This document shows positions 1-11,977 of a DNA stretch of 64,000 bases, one piece after another. The notes beneath the pieces are model-generated. The model was not told the DNA's origin, made no database searches, and was given only the letters and a program-made list of their open reading frames with translations. Within the stretch, counting starts at the first letter, position 1; each line of letters opens with the position of its first letter. This stretch comes from Cladophialophora immunda (Eukaryota; Ascomycota; Eurotiomycetes; Chaetothyriales; Herpotrichiellaceae). Location: NCBI RefSeq assembly GCF_000835495.1, contig NW_015622542.1:1510485-1574484 (forward strand), read 5' to 3'. Made by a program: the position numbers and the translations under genes.

Positions 1-3000
1 TACCATATTTTGATTCCCTGTCCAAACAGCGTCGGCGAGGGGAGTTCCCCCAACCCCAAGGTGAACATTAACCAGCGCTCCATGGTCAACTAACAGCGCA
101 GCCACAGGGACACTTCTACTGTCACAGGCTGCAATCAAAGGAGATTTGCAGACTCCATTTTCAACTCTCATGTTCACGTCGGCACCATGCTTGATCAATG
201 TGGACACAAGTCTAGTATCCCCGTGATAACAAGCGGCAATCAAAGGCGATCCAAAGGCGTAATCTTCGGAGTCAGGCAGCTGAAAATTGACATCAGCACC
301 CTCATCGAGCAACAGGCTAGCTATCTGCTCCTTAGCTCGCCATACAGTGTCCTCAGAGCCGAAAGGCGTTCCGCCGGCCCAACGCCAATTCCGGCTCTGC
401 AAACTGCATGCAATCAGCAACAATTCACCAAGGGATTGTCTCTCTGCACGCAATCCGCAGCAGCCCAGGAGGCTTTTAAACAACCCAATGCAGCCATAAT
501 AGGCAGAAAATGACATGAGGCTCGAGTAGTTTCTTGGGTTGTAACCGTACTCTCTGTCATATTCTCTTACGTAAAGACCTGTAGAGGTTTTATGTGCGCC
601 TCCATAGTATGGGAATGCCCACCACTTGGTGAAGACTTGTTTGGCTCGCTCAAGTTGTTGCTTGTCTCCATATTCAGGACAAATTTCAAGGAATCTCGTG
701 AGATGCTTGATCCAGAAGGGCGAGTAAAATAACAGTGGGTATTTCGCTACAATATCTTCTTCAGACATTCGCCGATCGTCCTGACCGGAAGGGACAAGAC
801 CGTCTTGGAGGGATAAGATCTTTGGCTGTTCAAGGTACGCCAGGCAGCATTCGAACATGAGCTCATGACCCCTTGCTTCGCTGCTCGACGATGGATAGTT
901 GTTCTGGTCGACCAGAAGAAGATTGGCTCCGAGAAAGTCCTTGATGGACTGGTGAATAAATTGTACTTCTGTTGCCCATTTATTGTGTATGTACCGCCAA
1001 TTATTTTTGTCGACTGGCTCGGTGACTTCGACAAGTCCACGACATCGATTTTGAATCCAGACTCTCATCTGCTCTGTAGATTTGGACCTGGCAGGTGTTG
1101 TGTCGCAATATGGGTTGTCGGAGGGCTTCGACGATGATAATGACCGCGACTCCACGAGTCCTATCAGCTCCCCAATGGACAGAGGTCTTTCTGCTACCAA
1201 AATGACATGCAATATGAACTGCATTGCGGAGCAATGCTGAGCTTTGACCTTGTTCAACATTCCTCGAAAGACGTCGTAGAGATCAGTTGGCGTGGCACAA
1301 AGTATTGCTCGGATTTGGGATACTTCTTCCCAATCAACCATGGCTTCTCTCAGTTGATCGATGACGAGCTTGACCCACAAGAATACGCCGTTGGCTCTGC
1401 GCAAAATATCATCCGTCAGCTCTGTTACCAGGGATATAATCCTGTATTAGAGCACTGATTCGCAGTATCGCTGAGCTTGGCATGTGCGTATGCCTTGATG
1501 CCCTCAAAATTGCATCGGCCAAGATCAATCGTGGTCCATGTTGATTTGTGGTCGGTGAAATTATCAGGCCGGCTTGACAGGCAAATCCGTATAGCTGCCG
1601 TCGACTGGTCCTGGCTTGTCTGCAACTGCTCTTCCAAAAGTTCAAACACGTCGGGCGCCAGAAACCCTTCACCCTCGTCGAGAGCATCTATGAAGATTAA
1701 CGCTCGAAATTCAGGGAAATGCATTACCTCCTTGAGCATCTTCTCCAGGGTTTCCTTTGTCCATTCCACCGACCGTACCTGAGATCCCCTTGCCGCTTTC
1801 ATCTTGAGGTAGAATGGTTCGAGACACTGAAAGACGAGAGGATTTTGAGAGAGAATCTGGTGTAGAATGGTTCGCAGCATTCCATCAAGACGTTTCTCCA
1901 TTGAAACTCCTCTACCGTTGAAGAAGAACCCGCAGACGACGAAGTTGGTGTCGGGAGGTCTTTCCGCCTCTTCGGTATCCAGCAAATGTTTCATCAACGT
2001 AGACTTTCCACAGCCAGCTTTTCCTTTAATGAGGAGCTTTCCCGGGTCCGAAGCTTTCCAAGATAGATACTCGGTGGATGTCCGCACCCACCTGTAGGTG
2101 GCTTTATATGCAGGGTCGACCTGTTCCTGGCGAACTTTCATCTCAGTGAAGGAGAGCATTTTCAGAAAATCTGTGGAATTTCTGTAAGCAGAGATGTAGG
2201 GGCTTTGGAGGTATCGCCTACCACTGTAGCTACGCTCGTCAAATGACTCGAGTCGACCTAGTTGCATCAATTGTCAGCGCATGCTACAGCGCCAGCCCAC
2301 TACAGAATCAATTGGCCTTTCAGATAGTCCGCAGCTCGGTGGATCTCCGAATGCCCAGGGACGTAACGAAGAATTTGTTGCCAAGGGAAAGATGATAGTG
2401 CACAAATTGCTCACCCGTCATCTTCGTGGCTGTGGACGGGAGATATTAGCTTCAGGAATATCAAATTGACTGACCACGGTTTGATTCTGCGAGCCCCTGA
2501 ACGACTCTTGGAGCCATCACAAGAAGAACTTCTCGAGCATAAGCAGCGGCCGTTGCCGCTGCATATTCTTGCCACTCTGTGCTCTTGTGAGAATCCGAAT
2601 AAGCGCAAATGCCGCGGACAACCAGGCAGGGGAAGACATCCATCAATCCAGCGGCTTCCATCTCGAAACAGAGTGAATTGTAAAATCTCTTGCTGAGCTC
2701 GCTCGTCTCGCTTCTTTGCAGACTTCATGACCAAGTCGCCTGATAGGATCGTGCTATAGTGGATCTGGATCTCATCTGGAGGGTCGCGATCAGGCCGTTG
2801 CACTTCACAATCATCATTGTGGTCAATGCAGTTGCTATCTTTTTCGTGGTCACAGTCTGCTCGGAATAACCGATCGCGAATGGGGGGACGCTTATACCGA
2901 TCCTTCATTCTTGTTCGTGGTGTTCGTCCAGCATCGCAGTGATTGCATTCATTTCAAGAGACTTGACGTAGATAATTCCAACAGTGTAGGCATCGGCGGA

Positions 3001-3021
3001 GAGCTGAGTCTTTTGAGGCAT
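1..3021 (-). pseudogene. Decayed NLR-like protein: PNP_UDP - NACHT - ankyrin (3' end beyond window)
   Basis: Remnant of a fungal NOD-like receptor, a class tied to non-self recognition. An N-terminal nucleoside-phosphorylase piece starts at 3021 (AYTVGIIYVKSLEMNAITAM). It jumps straight to the C-terminal part of the same domain at about 2908-2461 ([20 protein letters not shown], then CFEMEAAGL and [13 protein letters not shown]), so the middle of the domain is missing. Within that part the frame shifts by one base near 2705. A linker remnant (about 2290-2400) precedes the NACHT domain at about 2270-1440, with Walker A GKAGCGKST and Walker B FIDALDE. A second one-base frame change near 1440 separates KLSDTANQ from TDDILRRANGVFLWVKLVID. 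The last frame stays open to base 1 and holds ankyrin-type repeats (LLDEGADVNFQ, LIKHGADVNMR, LLVDHGALVNVH). A sequencing error could explain one frameshift, but not the internal deletion as well. Confidence 0.82.
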
Positions 3022-4327
3022 AGCGAAGGGATTCACAAGTGCTGGTCGTAGGAGTATTAGAGCTCTGCTTGTCCAATCCTGAAGTCACCTGACCAAGTAA
3101 CGTATACAAGACTTCCGACATTGCTCAACAGCAGGTGAAGAGTGAGCCAAGTAGGAATGGCTCGCAGGGAGAAAGTGAGGTCTTGAATCGAAAAAAGCCC
3201 AGAGCAGCAGGGCGATGCCTTGTGCAATGTACAGCCACCGCCGGGTGTTGCTCATTAGGCTGAATGGAACCACTTGCCAGCAGTCCATTGGGCGCCACGG
3301 GCTGAGAAGTTGCGGAAACTTGCATGGTATCTGTCACATGGGCTTACTGCTTGGAGGAGAATCTCTGGTTTTCAGCCTCACCTGGAGTCAAGAGGGCAGC
3401 GGCTAGGCACTGAGGGCTAATTATCTTTGTCACACTCGGAAGCTTCCACCCGCTGTGTTGTAGAGGAACTTGTCTCGCTTATTCCCCCTGAACACCAACG
3501 TGCAGCAGCAATATCTCTTACCCAAACTGCCTCGCATCACCGTCACATGGCGGCCAGAACCTTAAAGCAAAAATGAGAGGTCTTGGTTTCGCAGTCTCTA
3601 GACGAATTAGAAAACTGCTACTCACACCCTGCACCGCGAGAAGGTGCCTCTCTGACGCAGGGCGTCCTCCTCTTTCCAAAGTCCCGCAGGACCGATTTTC
3701 CAAACCTTCCTGAGTGGATGCTTTGAGTCAACTATGAAAACATATGACTCGCTCATCGAGTTCTTCGTTGTCGTTTTTAGATCCATACGTCAAATCCCAT
3801 TCCAAAGACTTGACCGTTCAATGCGCATAGGCGCACTTCAAGCGACGCGCGGAGTTGTACGTCTTAGCAGCTCGCGTTGACTTGTAGCTTTTTGTGACTG
3901 GCTCCTCCCTTTCTCCAACCACCCGCGCGTTCGTGTCTGCTGCGTGCTGAGGCTTGTTCTGAATAGACTGGAGACGGTCAATAATTATAAGCGTTGTCGG
4001 ACCGGCACTAACTCATACTTTGTTGGATCTTTCCAAAGGTGTAAACCGGCACGAGGATTGTAATTGTGTCCTTCGTGTGGGAACTGTTGATGCAATTGCG
4101 GCGGCGGTAGTTGTGGTTGATTTGATCAAATGTACTCAGTCTCGATGTCGTCGTGGTATGTGTTGAGTTATTGCTAGAGGGTTTGCCATTTTGGCTTTGT
4201 TGTAACTGACGTATATTTCTGACAAATAGGATGAACATCTGATAGACACGGCGGTTTTGATGGCTGAATCTATTGCTGACTGGGTTCGTGGTGAATTGGT
4301 TGTATGGGAAACATCTGAGATTCTGAA
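3022..4327. other. Intergenic, no gene recognised
   Basis: Only short overlapping ORFs on both strands, without recognisable domains or consistent splice structure. It presumably includes the 5' region of the decayed NLR and the 3' region of the DUF6604 gene. Confidence 0.5.
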
Positions 4328-5086
4328 TCAATAGCCAGGGGCACGCTCAAACATAGAAGCCGGCATATTCATGTTGTGAGTGCTCATGGTGATGGCTGGG
4401 TTGACATGAGGATATTGATGCTGAGGGAGCCCCCAAATCGGATACAGGCCTGGCGGTGGCAGTAGTGGAGGAGGGGGAAGAGGCGAGTAGAAGTCCCCGT
4501 AGCAGTGTTGTTGATATTGATAGATGTGATCATATTCACAAAACGAGGGAGGGTACCACTCTTGTTGAAAAGGAAATGGTGGTAAACACCCCTGATGAGG
4601 CGGAGTAAGAGGTCGAGGTGTGAGGTGCTCCTGCCAATAAGGAGTGGGTGCTGGAAGTGTAGCACATGCAGAAGTCGGTTCTGGTGTTGCTAGTCTCGAA
4701 GGAGAGAATATTGTTGAGATTGTTTGAAGAACTGTGATCATGTGGTCGTGCCCGTGATCCGATGTGCCACTTTGTCTGTGCAACTCCGTAGTTTTGCTTC
4801 GTAGGTCGATTGCTGTTGTGAGATTTTCGAGAATGTTGTCGGGCATTTGGATTCCGTCTCGAACAGCTGAAACGGCCAACTGGAGATGATTATTCAGGGG
4901 AATTGTGCTCGGTCGGTTGTAGAGAGTCCTGATCCAGGACAGAACGTTGTCTGTAGCTTGTTTGTATTGACCATACATCTTTCCATATTCTGGACTGAGG
5001 ATAGCCATGTCGCATAGATGTGACAAATATGCGTCGATAACTGTGGATTTCGTAAGATTGAGGATGAATTCGAACGATTTGTCCAA
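4328..5086 (-). CDS. DUF6604-like protein with proline-rich tail
   Basis: Single ORF of 252 aa. Residues about 35-130 resemble the fungal DUF6604 module: a YGQYKQATDNVLSWI start, an LAVSAVRDGIQMPDNIL helix, then AIDLRSKTTELHRQ and a GHDHMITVLQTISTIF helix. The function of that domain is not established; it is often found at the N-terminus of larger fungal proteins. Here it is followed by a Pro/Tyr/Gln-rich tail of about 110 residues (PLPPPPLLPPPGLYP) with no second domain. The start at 5086 is the first Met of the frame; a later Met just before the GQYKQ motif is also possible. It lies 1.3 kb from the NLR remnant and could be a free-standing helper or a truncated relative. It could also be chance similarity, since the domain call was made by eye. 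Confidence 0.55.
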   Translation of the reverse strand: MDKSFEFILNLTKSTVIDAYLSHLCDMAILSPEYGKMYGQYKQATDNVLSWIRTLYNRPSTIPLNNHLQLAVSAVRDGIQMPDNILENLTTAIDLRSKTTELHRQSGTSDHGHDHMITVLQTISTIFSPSRLATPEPTSACATLPAPTPYWQEHLTPRPLTPPHQGCLPPFPFQQEWYPPSFCEYDHIYQYQQHCYGDFYSPLPPPPLLPPPGLYPIWGLPQHQYPHVNPAITMSTHNMNMPASMFERAPGY

Positions 5087-6599
5087 AATGAGTGGTGTGC
5101 CGAGCTATTTGTGTCCGTTGGTGCATCCGGATCTGTAGAGAACGAGTGTGCTGTAGGATTTGCTGCTGGGAGAGCGAATGTAGCTAGACTGTGCTGAGTT
5201 GTATACTGCCTGCCGTCGAGCGTGCCGTGTGTGTGTTGGTATTTTGGGTCTATGGACAGCAGACATAGGAGAGGGGCGGCATTGTGGCAATTTATACTCG
5301 AAGGGAGGAAGCCCGGGAAATGGTTCATACACCTCTGTACCAAGACTGTATTGTTGGGCAAAGGAGAAGCGGTGGAAAAGGTTCTTTCAAGACCTACCAT
5401 ACACACGAAGTCTCACCAAGTTTGGTCACTGCCATGATTGAGCAAAGGAGTACCATCCCATATACCTCATCCAACTGGTTATTGGTTGGATTCTCTGAAA
5501 GAGGCTTTCCGTCGACTGGGTCGTTTGACTATCCAGCCTTGGATCAGCAGCATCGCGTTCGGATACTGGAGATATCGTGATGACTGATCTGGCAACGGGG
5601 TAAACAGGCTCGAGCGTGAATAAAGTCTCCCCAATCAAACCCCTCGCAGAAGCCTTCACGCGGCAAGGTTTGCAGTGCACATGGTTGCGTGTCGGAACGC
5701 AGAGAATGTCTGCTAGCCTTCGGAACTTGACACGTTAGGTCGACGGTAGAGTATCTGCAATCGAACCGGATGATGCACATAGACCTCAAGAGCAAGAGTA
5801 TAGCAGTGTTTGGCGTCAGGCTGGTCGCCTGAGCCTGAGCGAGCCGTCGTGAGAAAGCATATATGCCGTTATAAAGCACGCTGAACCTCAGCGTCCGCCA
5901 GATTCTCAAGATCTTGTGAGTGGAGTACCGTCCACCTTCTTAGGCTTTCGACCAGGCTCGACACGAAGTTTATGTCAACCCGGGAAAATTGGAAGAAAGG
6001 GAGGGGCGGCGAATGCTCAGGCATAGACAAGGTATGTTGGGATCCTTGGTTCTCGAAGGTCTGCCAGCCAGCAATCGCGACGTGAACCGGAACTTCACGG
6101 TGTACACTGGGGAGCATTTTCAGATGGATAGGCGACGAGGCGAGAGCGTCTGTTGGCAGAGAGGCCCGAATGGTGCACGGAGATTGATCGAAGAAGCCTG
6201 CTCATTCATCGCGAGCGCTAACTTGCACAATGGTAGTAGATGTGATGGCTGCTCTTTTCGCTGGAGAGAAGTGAGGGAATGAGACACGATAGCCGCAATG
6301 ATGTGTAGTTCGGATCAATTACGGAAAAACTTCATTCCATTCCGCTTTCCATGATGGACGGTGGTGAGGATGAAGAGCATAACTGTAATATCATCCCGTG
6401 GGGAAGCGTTGCCATTTTCTCAGATGTATCTGGGGGTATATATTCCAGCAATATGAACTACCCGACAGCTTCGCAAAATCTTAATATCCATGAAGAATAC
6501 CGCCCACTATGGGCATTAGTGCCCCCAGAAATGCTATGTACATGACCCCAACGCCGTGCAAAGTGAAAACACAATCAGTCTCGACAGCACATTACTCTC
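5087..6599. other. Intergenic, no gene recognised
   Basis: Several overlapping ORFs of 60-170 codons on both strands. None has a signal peptide, domain, or splice pattern that would favour it over the others. Confidence 0.45.
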
Positions 6600-7412
6600 C
6601 TACTTGTAGAACCAATACGTCGCCGAGTAGTCCACGCTGAAAGCCGCAGGCATGTCTGCACATGTCTCCGGTGGCTGTCCACCCGCCGTGCTCAAGCGGT
6701 AGACGGCCTTGATTTCGCTTTCAGTATCGGATCGGGATGTCAGGTATAGCCAGGGGACTGCACCGTTGCCAGTACCGCTGATGCCGGGGACTGCATTGGC
6801 CGGTGCATCGGAGGAGTGCACTTTCTGTGCAAAGATAGTGCCGAAGTCGGGGGACTCGGGAGTGTCAAAAGTAAAAACCGGAGTGGTGGTATTGGAAAAG
6901 AAGTGATGAGATGAAAGCTGAAGCTCCGAGGGTGCAAGAGGAGCAGATGGATCGGCTGGCAGAGGGTATTGTAATGCCAGGTTGGGGATCAGACCGAGGA
7001 GATCTGGATAGTCGGCAGCCACACACGAGGCATTGTAGAATCTTGCAACAGCTCCGACTGCTGCAGGAGTGGCCGTGGCATTGGCGCACGTATAGTTCTA
7101 TTCAATGTAATGTCAGCATGTCGTTGGCTAGGAAATGGAGACAAGAACTCGTACCTGAACACCTCTGCCTACGGCAACATGTTCAAGAACCAAACCCGCC
7201 GGACTCGGTAGTGGTGACGGTGCGATCGGCATAGCAGCTTTTGACAGATCACAAGTTGGCGATGGTTGGCCAGGTTGTTTAGCTTGTTGCATGTATTGAA
7301 AGACAACGTCGAAGTAACCAGCTAATGTTGGCGTCCATTCAAACGTATCGCGAGTGAGTGGTGCGGCCATCATCGTAGGCGCCAATGAGGCGAGGAGTAT
7401 CGAGTACTTCAT
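6600..7412 (-). CDS. Secreted DUF3455 protein
   Basis: Two exons, 7412-7155 and 7097-6600, with a 57-nt intron (gtacga...ttgaatag, phase 0), give 251 aa. The N-terminus is a signal peptide (MKYSILLASLAPTMMAAP). The mature part matches the fungal DUF3455 family: GLVLEHVAVGRGVQ, then NYTC, a CVAADYPDLLGLIPNLALQ stretch, SSHHFFSNTTTPVF, GNGAVPWLYL, a YRLSTAGGQPP motif, and the usual C-terminal YSATYWFYK. Members are often labelled 'malate dehydrogenase' in databases, but the fold has nothing in common with that enzyme and no activity is established. Extracellular or wall location is inferred from the signal peptide. The intron position is confirmed by the continuity of the family motif GRGVQ/NYTC across it. 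Confidence 0.88.
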
Positions 7413-9290
7413 TTTGGTAAAAGAAAGTCGTGATTGATATTAATGAAGGGAATTTTCTGGCCCGCAGATGCTGTTGGGACTGCAACGAAAGATTCACACT
7501 GATTAATGAGATGCTGGAAGAAGCCGTTGAGACTGAGAAGAAAGACTGTATATGAGGAACCCAAGAAATCAGAGGCCATTGTCGAGACCAGCCGCCGCAT
7601 TATATCAACTTGTAAAGTGGACTGGTATACCGACCACGGATAGGATGGTTGCTATTCTGACGGTGGATCGCGGTCGAGAAGGCAGTGTTTCTATCTTGAG
7701 GTCCTTGCCCCTGCAATTGGCTCGCCAGCCACGGTGGAGGCTTCTTGGCCGCATGAGAGATGCAAGAGGCGGCAAGGGAGATTTGTCGGCTGCGTGTCTG
7801 ATCGACGAGGGTCCGGTGTAATAATAGATGGGCAATTGGCGCCTACGGCAGCAGAGGACCAGGGAATTTGGAGCCTCTTGTGCCCTCTTGGTTAGGCTGG
7901 GACCCAGGATGCCCTGGCGAGCAAGCATTCGATATGCTGGTCGGCTGGCCGCTTGTTGGCCTCCGACACCCAAGCTCCGTCTTCCTATCGGCTTCCTTCA
8001 GGCGTCCTCGGATGTTCTTCTGGTCATTTCCTTGCCGCCGGCCTGCCGCCAGCCCTCCATCCCAGAGGCCAATCCCAGAGTGTTTGGTCCACTGGGCGCT
8101 GGATGACGTGCATATGCAGCCCGCAAAGCGGATACGCCTTGTCGAGGAGGCGTCCAAGTCGCTCTCCGAGTCGTTGTCTTCTTTGTCCGCGCCCAGACAT
8201 CCCCTTTCCGGCGTTTGGTGTTCGTTTCACGTTTCCAGACACGGCATCCAATCGAATCCGTGTTGGCGCTTGTCTTGGGGCTTATAACCATGCGTAGGCA
8301 GCTTGGGCGAGAGCAAGCAAGTCTCTGAGGCGCTTCCACCAACACAACTATGACACTGTCATCTGTCAAGTTGCCGCGTAGACTGTCCTTGCACCACGCG
8401 TGTGCAGTGGCGACGGCGCAGACGAATTGCTCCGCTAGGTAGGATGATGTTCTTCAGTGCTAAGTACGGAAACATGCCATCAGACGTAAATGGGCGCAAT
8501 TACCAATACTGTGCAGCATGGGCAGGCGATGTCTTGGAGAGCTGGATCCTAGTTGTCCCCGAAAGGATTGCCCACGGAGCGCAAAACAGGTCTCTTGGAT
8601 TCCGTGAGGCATCATCAAGCTGACTGTGGGAGCCAGCGTGGTTTCTGGAGATTCTGTACAGAGACAAGGAAGATCCGTGGCTCGCATGGAGTTGCGTGCG
8701 TATGCCACGTTGCCCGTCTTCTGCGCTTACTTGACAACGTCGATAGATCATTCCCGTCAGCCTCGACTTTGCCTCTTGGAGTCGTTTCAGGCAACGTTTA
8801 CGGTGCTGGAGTCTTGGTCGTACTACTAGTAGAAAGTCGCAGCCAGTCCTTCTATCATCCGCGGCGATACCCTGCCTCCTGCGATCTAGTGCTCACTTCG
8901 ATGGATCCCGCATAAATATTAGTTGGCGTGTAGCCGCCCCAGAAACGGCCGGCTGCCCGAATGACCGTAATCCTTGGATTTGAAATTGGAGGATTCTAAT
9001 TTGTTGTCACCCTGGAGTTGTAAATAATGTTGTATAGTCAAGGGAGGAGTGCCCTGGCTTTAAGACAGACTCCATTGCATCAAAGCCTCCTAGAAGGCGC
9101 ACGCGTGACAGACCCGTGTGGAGCGTGCCATTATCTCATCTCTAAAGAAAGGCAGCGAGATGATAGAAATGGAACGACCTCTGAGAAGCAACAGGATACT
9201 CCGTCCGACGAAAAAAGAAGCCGGAGTCCTTGGAAACCCGCCGTAGGAACAAAGAAGAGCCTCTAGCAAAGCGACTTTGCTCACCAGAAG
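7413..9290. other. Intergenic, no gene recognised
   Basis: About 1.9 kb with many mutually overlapping ORFs on both strands between 7.55 and 8.9 kb, none with a recognisable domain. The overlap pattern suggests GC-rich non-coding sequence. It would contain the promoter of the DUF3455 gene and the 3' end of the CASP gene. Confidence 0.45.
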
Positions 9291-11585
9291 TTATCCGAAC
9301 TCCTGCTGATGCCAGTCAGGGTCGTGGGACTCAGGTGATCCAAGTCCTGCGCCGCCCGCCGCTGCGGCGACTGCTGCTTCGCCCAGATGGACAACATTTC
9401 GATCAACATCTGCAGTGCCCATCCAGTAGAGCATCACGAAAACCAGCATGTGGAGCGCAAGACAATAACCGGCAAAGAGGTTGCGCGAAGTCCTGGTAGC
9501 GAGAACGACCCTCGTCAGCGAAAATACTATTCTTTCTGGGAAGCTCATGCGTTTGTAAGCACGAGTAGCTTCTCGGCCACGAAAGGCGGCGAAAGGAGAA
9601 ATATTGGCCTCGTATTGGGACTTCCAGCGGCCGGTCGTAGTGTCATCCACATGGATCGCGGTGTGTCCTGGTGTCGCGGAGTAAGCTGAAGATGTGGTTG
9701 GGCCCCGATTGTACGCGGAGATATATCGTGTTTTTTCGTACAGGTTCAAGTTATCCTTCTGAAGCGAGGCGACTTCTTGACGCAGGGAGGTGACCGTAGC
9801 GTAAGTTTTGGATAGCTCTTCCTCAAGTTGTTGGTTCTTCTGCTTGAACCGATCTCTCTGAGCCTGGATCATCGGCAAAATGCCAGATCCTCCGCCAAGC
9901 GCATCTCCCGCTCGCAGTGACTCCAAGGTATTGGTTCTCGGCTGCATGTCGTAGCCCGAAATGATTGAGGATGTGGGTGACGCCCTTCCTCTCCGCAGAG
10001 AGCCCGTCGGAAGCCGAGACACATAAGTCCCGGCCACAGACATGCCCGAAGAGGGAAGTACGTTGGCCGCCTCCTCCTGCACGCGTATGAGGTCGTTCTC
10101 CAGGGTCGAAGAAAGCTTCTGGGACTTCTCCAATTCGGCATTCGTCCGGGATAGCTCTTCTTGAAGATCTTCAAGCTGGCGCTGGAGGTCTTGGTGTGAG
10201 ACTCGCAGCAAAGTCAGTTCGTTGGTCAGCTTTTTGTTACGTGCGAGGAGCAGCTTTTCCAAAGATTGCTTCGCACTGTTGTCCACCGATCCGTCCACAA
10301 CAGCCTCGTCCCCGTCTTCATCGTCGCCAATTGACAGTTCAATTGACCGAAGAGTATCCAGTTCCCGTCTCAGATCTTCGTAATCGGACCATTTATTAAC
10401 CTTCGTTCGCAGCTCCTCGTTCTCATTTGCGAGTTGAGACCGCTGTCTATCGGCTTGACGCAGCTTGTTGTCCCAATCTCTCTTTTCTGTTTCTCTCTCG
10501 AACCTTGCGGCCTCAATTTTTCGAAGGAGGGAAGAGTTTTCGGACTGCAGGCGTAAAAAGGAAGGATCGTCTTCAATATTGTGATTTTCAACGCTCTGAG
10601 AAGTGGCTCGAGCAAGGTCGACTCGAAGCTGTTCATTCCTCGCTTCAATTTCGGCCAGACGTGCAGTTGTTTTTTCAAGTTCGTAGGTCATCATCTCCAG
10701 CTCTGCAGCGGCAGCTTTAGATGATGCTGCTTCAGCCGACCCATCTTGAAGTCGCTGAGACACTTCGTAGCTGGCTTTCAACTCTTTGAGTAGCCTGTCT
10801 TGATTTTCGACCTTGTCTTCCAGAAAGCGCTCCTTTGCGGCCCAGTTGTTTTGTTTCTCCTCCAAGACATTTTCCCATTTGGCTTCGACCTCTTGCACCA
10901 GGGTACCTGTTCCGGCCTCAGCAGCTTTCCTGGCCTTGCTTTCGTCTTGCAACTTTCTTTCCGTTTCTTCGAGCTGAGCAGTCAATTTACTGACCCTAGC
11001 GAGCAGTTGGTGATTCTCAGTAGTGAGCTTGGGCACCGTGTCCTCGGAGGCAACTAGAGAGTCGACTGAAGCTTCGAGGAGAGGAAATGGATCCGGAGCC
11101 TCGGACAACGACTGGTATAGTTGGAGGAATGCGGACGAGGAAGTCTTGCCATGGCCAGTGATCAGGTCAATGAAAGTTTGATACGCTGCAAGCGATTAGT
11201 TTCGGATCCGTTTCCTGCAGGAGGGTACACAAACATTTCAAGAGAGTCTTATATTCAGTCAACTTCGCCGCATCCTCCAATTTTCGAAAGTCTTTCGTCT
11301 TCTGGGCGAGCTCCTTCCGTTCGAGCAACGCGTCCCTCTGCTGGGCGACAATTTCCGAGGCCGTGGAATCTAGTTGGGCCATCAACGAGGAAAGATCGAT
11401 ATCTGATGAGTTAGCCCGCTGTGTGGACACCAGGTGATGGACATGAACTTACTCCGCCATGCTGCGATTGCCTTTTGGAATTTGTTTTCTGCTTCACCAG
11501 GCGGCCGCTCGAGTATACCTTCAGGATGGGAGTCACCATCCTCCGCCCGAGGGGCATTGACCTCTGATACCACTATTGCATCCAT
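9291..11585 (-). CDS. COY1: Golgi CASP protein (COY1 homologue)
   Basis: Three exons, 11585-11453, 11402-11235 and 11185-9291, give 731 aa; the introns are 50 and 49 nt, and all junction phases agree. The N-terminus carries the CASP-family start (KFQKAIAAWR/NIDLSSLMAQLDSTA, then LTEYKTLLK/SYQTFIDLIT), followed by AEAPDPFPLLEASVDSL-type sequence and a long coiled coil rich in Glu, Lys and Leu. The C-terminal CASP_C domain is clear: QRDRFKQKNQQLEEELSK, RWKSQYEANISPFAAFRGRE, RMSFPERIVFSLTR. It ends in one membrane anchor (LFAGYCLALHMLVFVMLYWMG). This is a tail-anchored golgin. Yeast Coy1 takes part in retrograde tethering at the Golgi. Its divergent neighbour VPS3 is also a traffic gene. Confidence 0.93.
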
Positions 11586-11977
11586 ACCGTCAATAGGGGT
11601 GTGGATTCACTGATCCTCCAGTTTGAAATTCCGCCGACTTGGAGACTCCATCAGCAGTAGTAAGTCGGCAGACCTCTGTCGATGGAGCAAATAAAGTGGT
11701 CTGAGCCTATAGGAGCCTTCGAATTAACGACGAACGCGTCAACAGTAGCGACGACGAGACGGAAGATCTGGCCTTGGGGTTGACCCCGAGACTGCACCTC
11801 GAAACCGAATATCCCGCAGTAACTGCGCTTGGGCCGCATTGCTCCGCTTCCACTCATAACCACGATTCGACCTCACGAAGAGTAACGAGGCAGGCCGACA
11901 CCGTACCTATTGTTCAACACAAGCTTGCCAGACTGCTCGCAGCTATGGATGTTCTCCCTCAATATCCCTGAAACCTG
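11586..11977. promoter_or_regulatory. Shared divergent promoter of COY1 and VPS3
   Basis: A 392-bp gap between the start codons of two divergently transcribed traffic genes. No specific factor site could be named with confidence. Confidence 0.6.

Noticed and set aside
7552..8915. Cluster of overlapping ORFs of 80-140 codons on both strands
   Set aside because: They overlap each other in several frames with no homology or splice logic; typical of GC-rich spacer.
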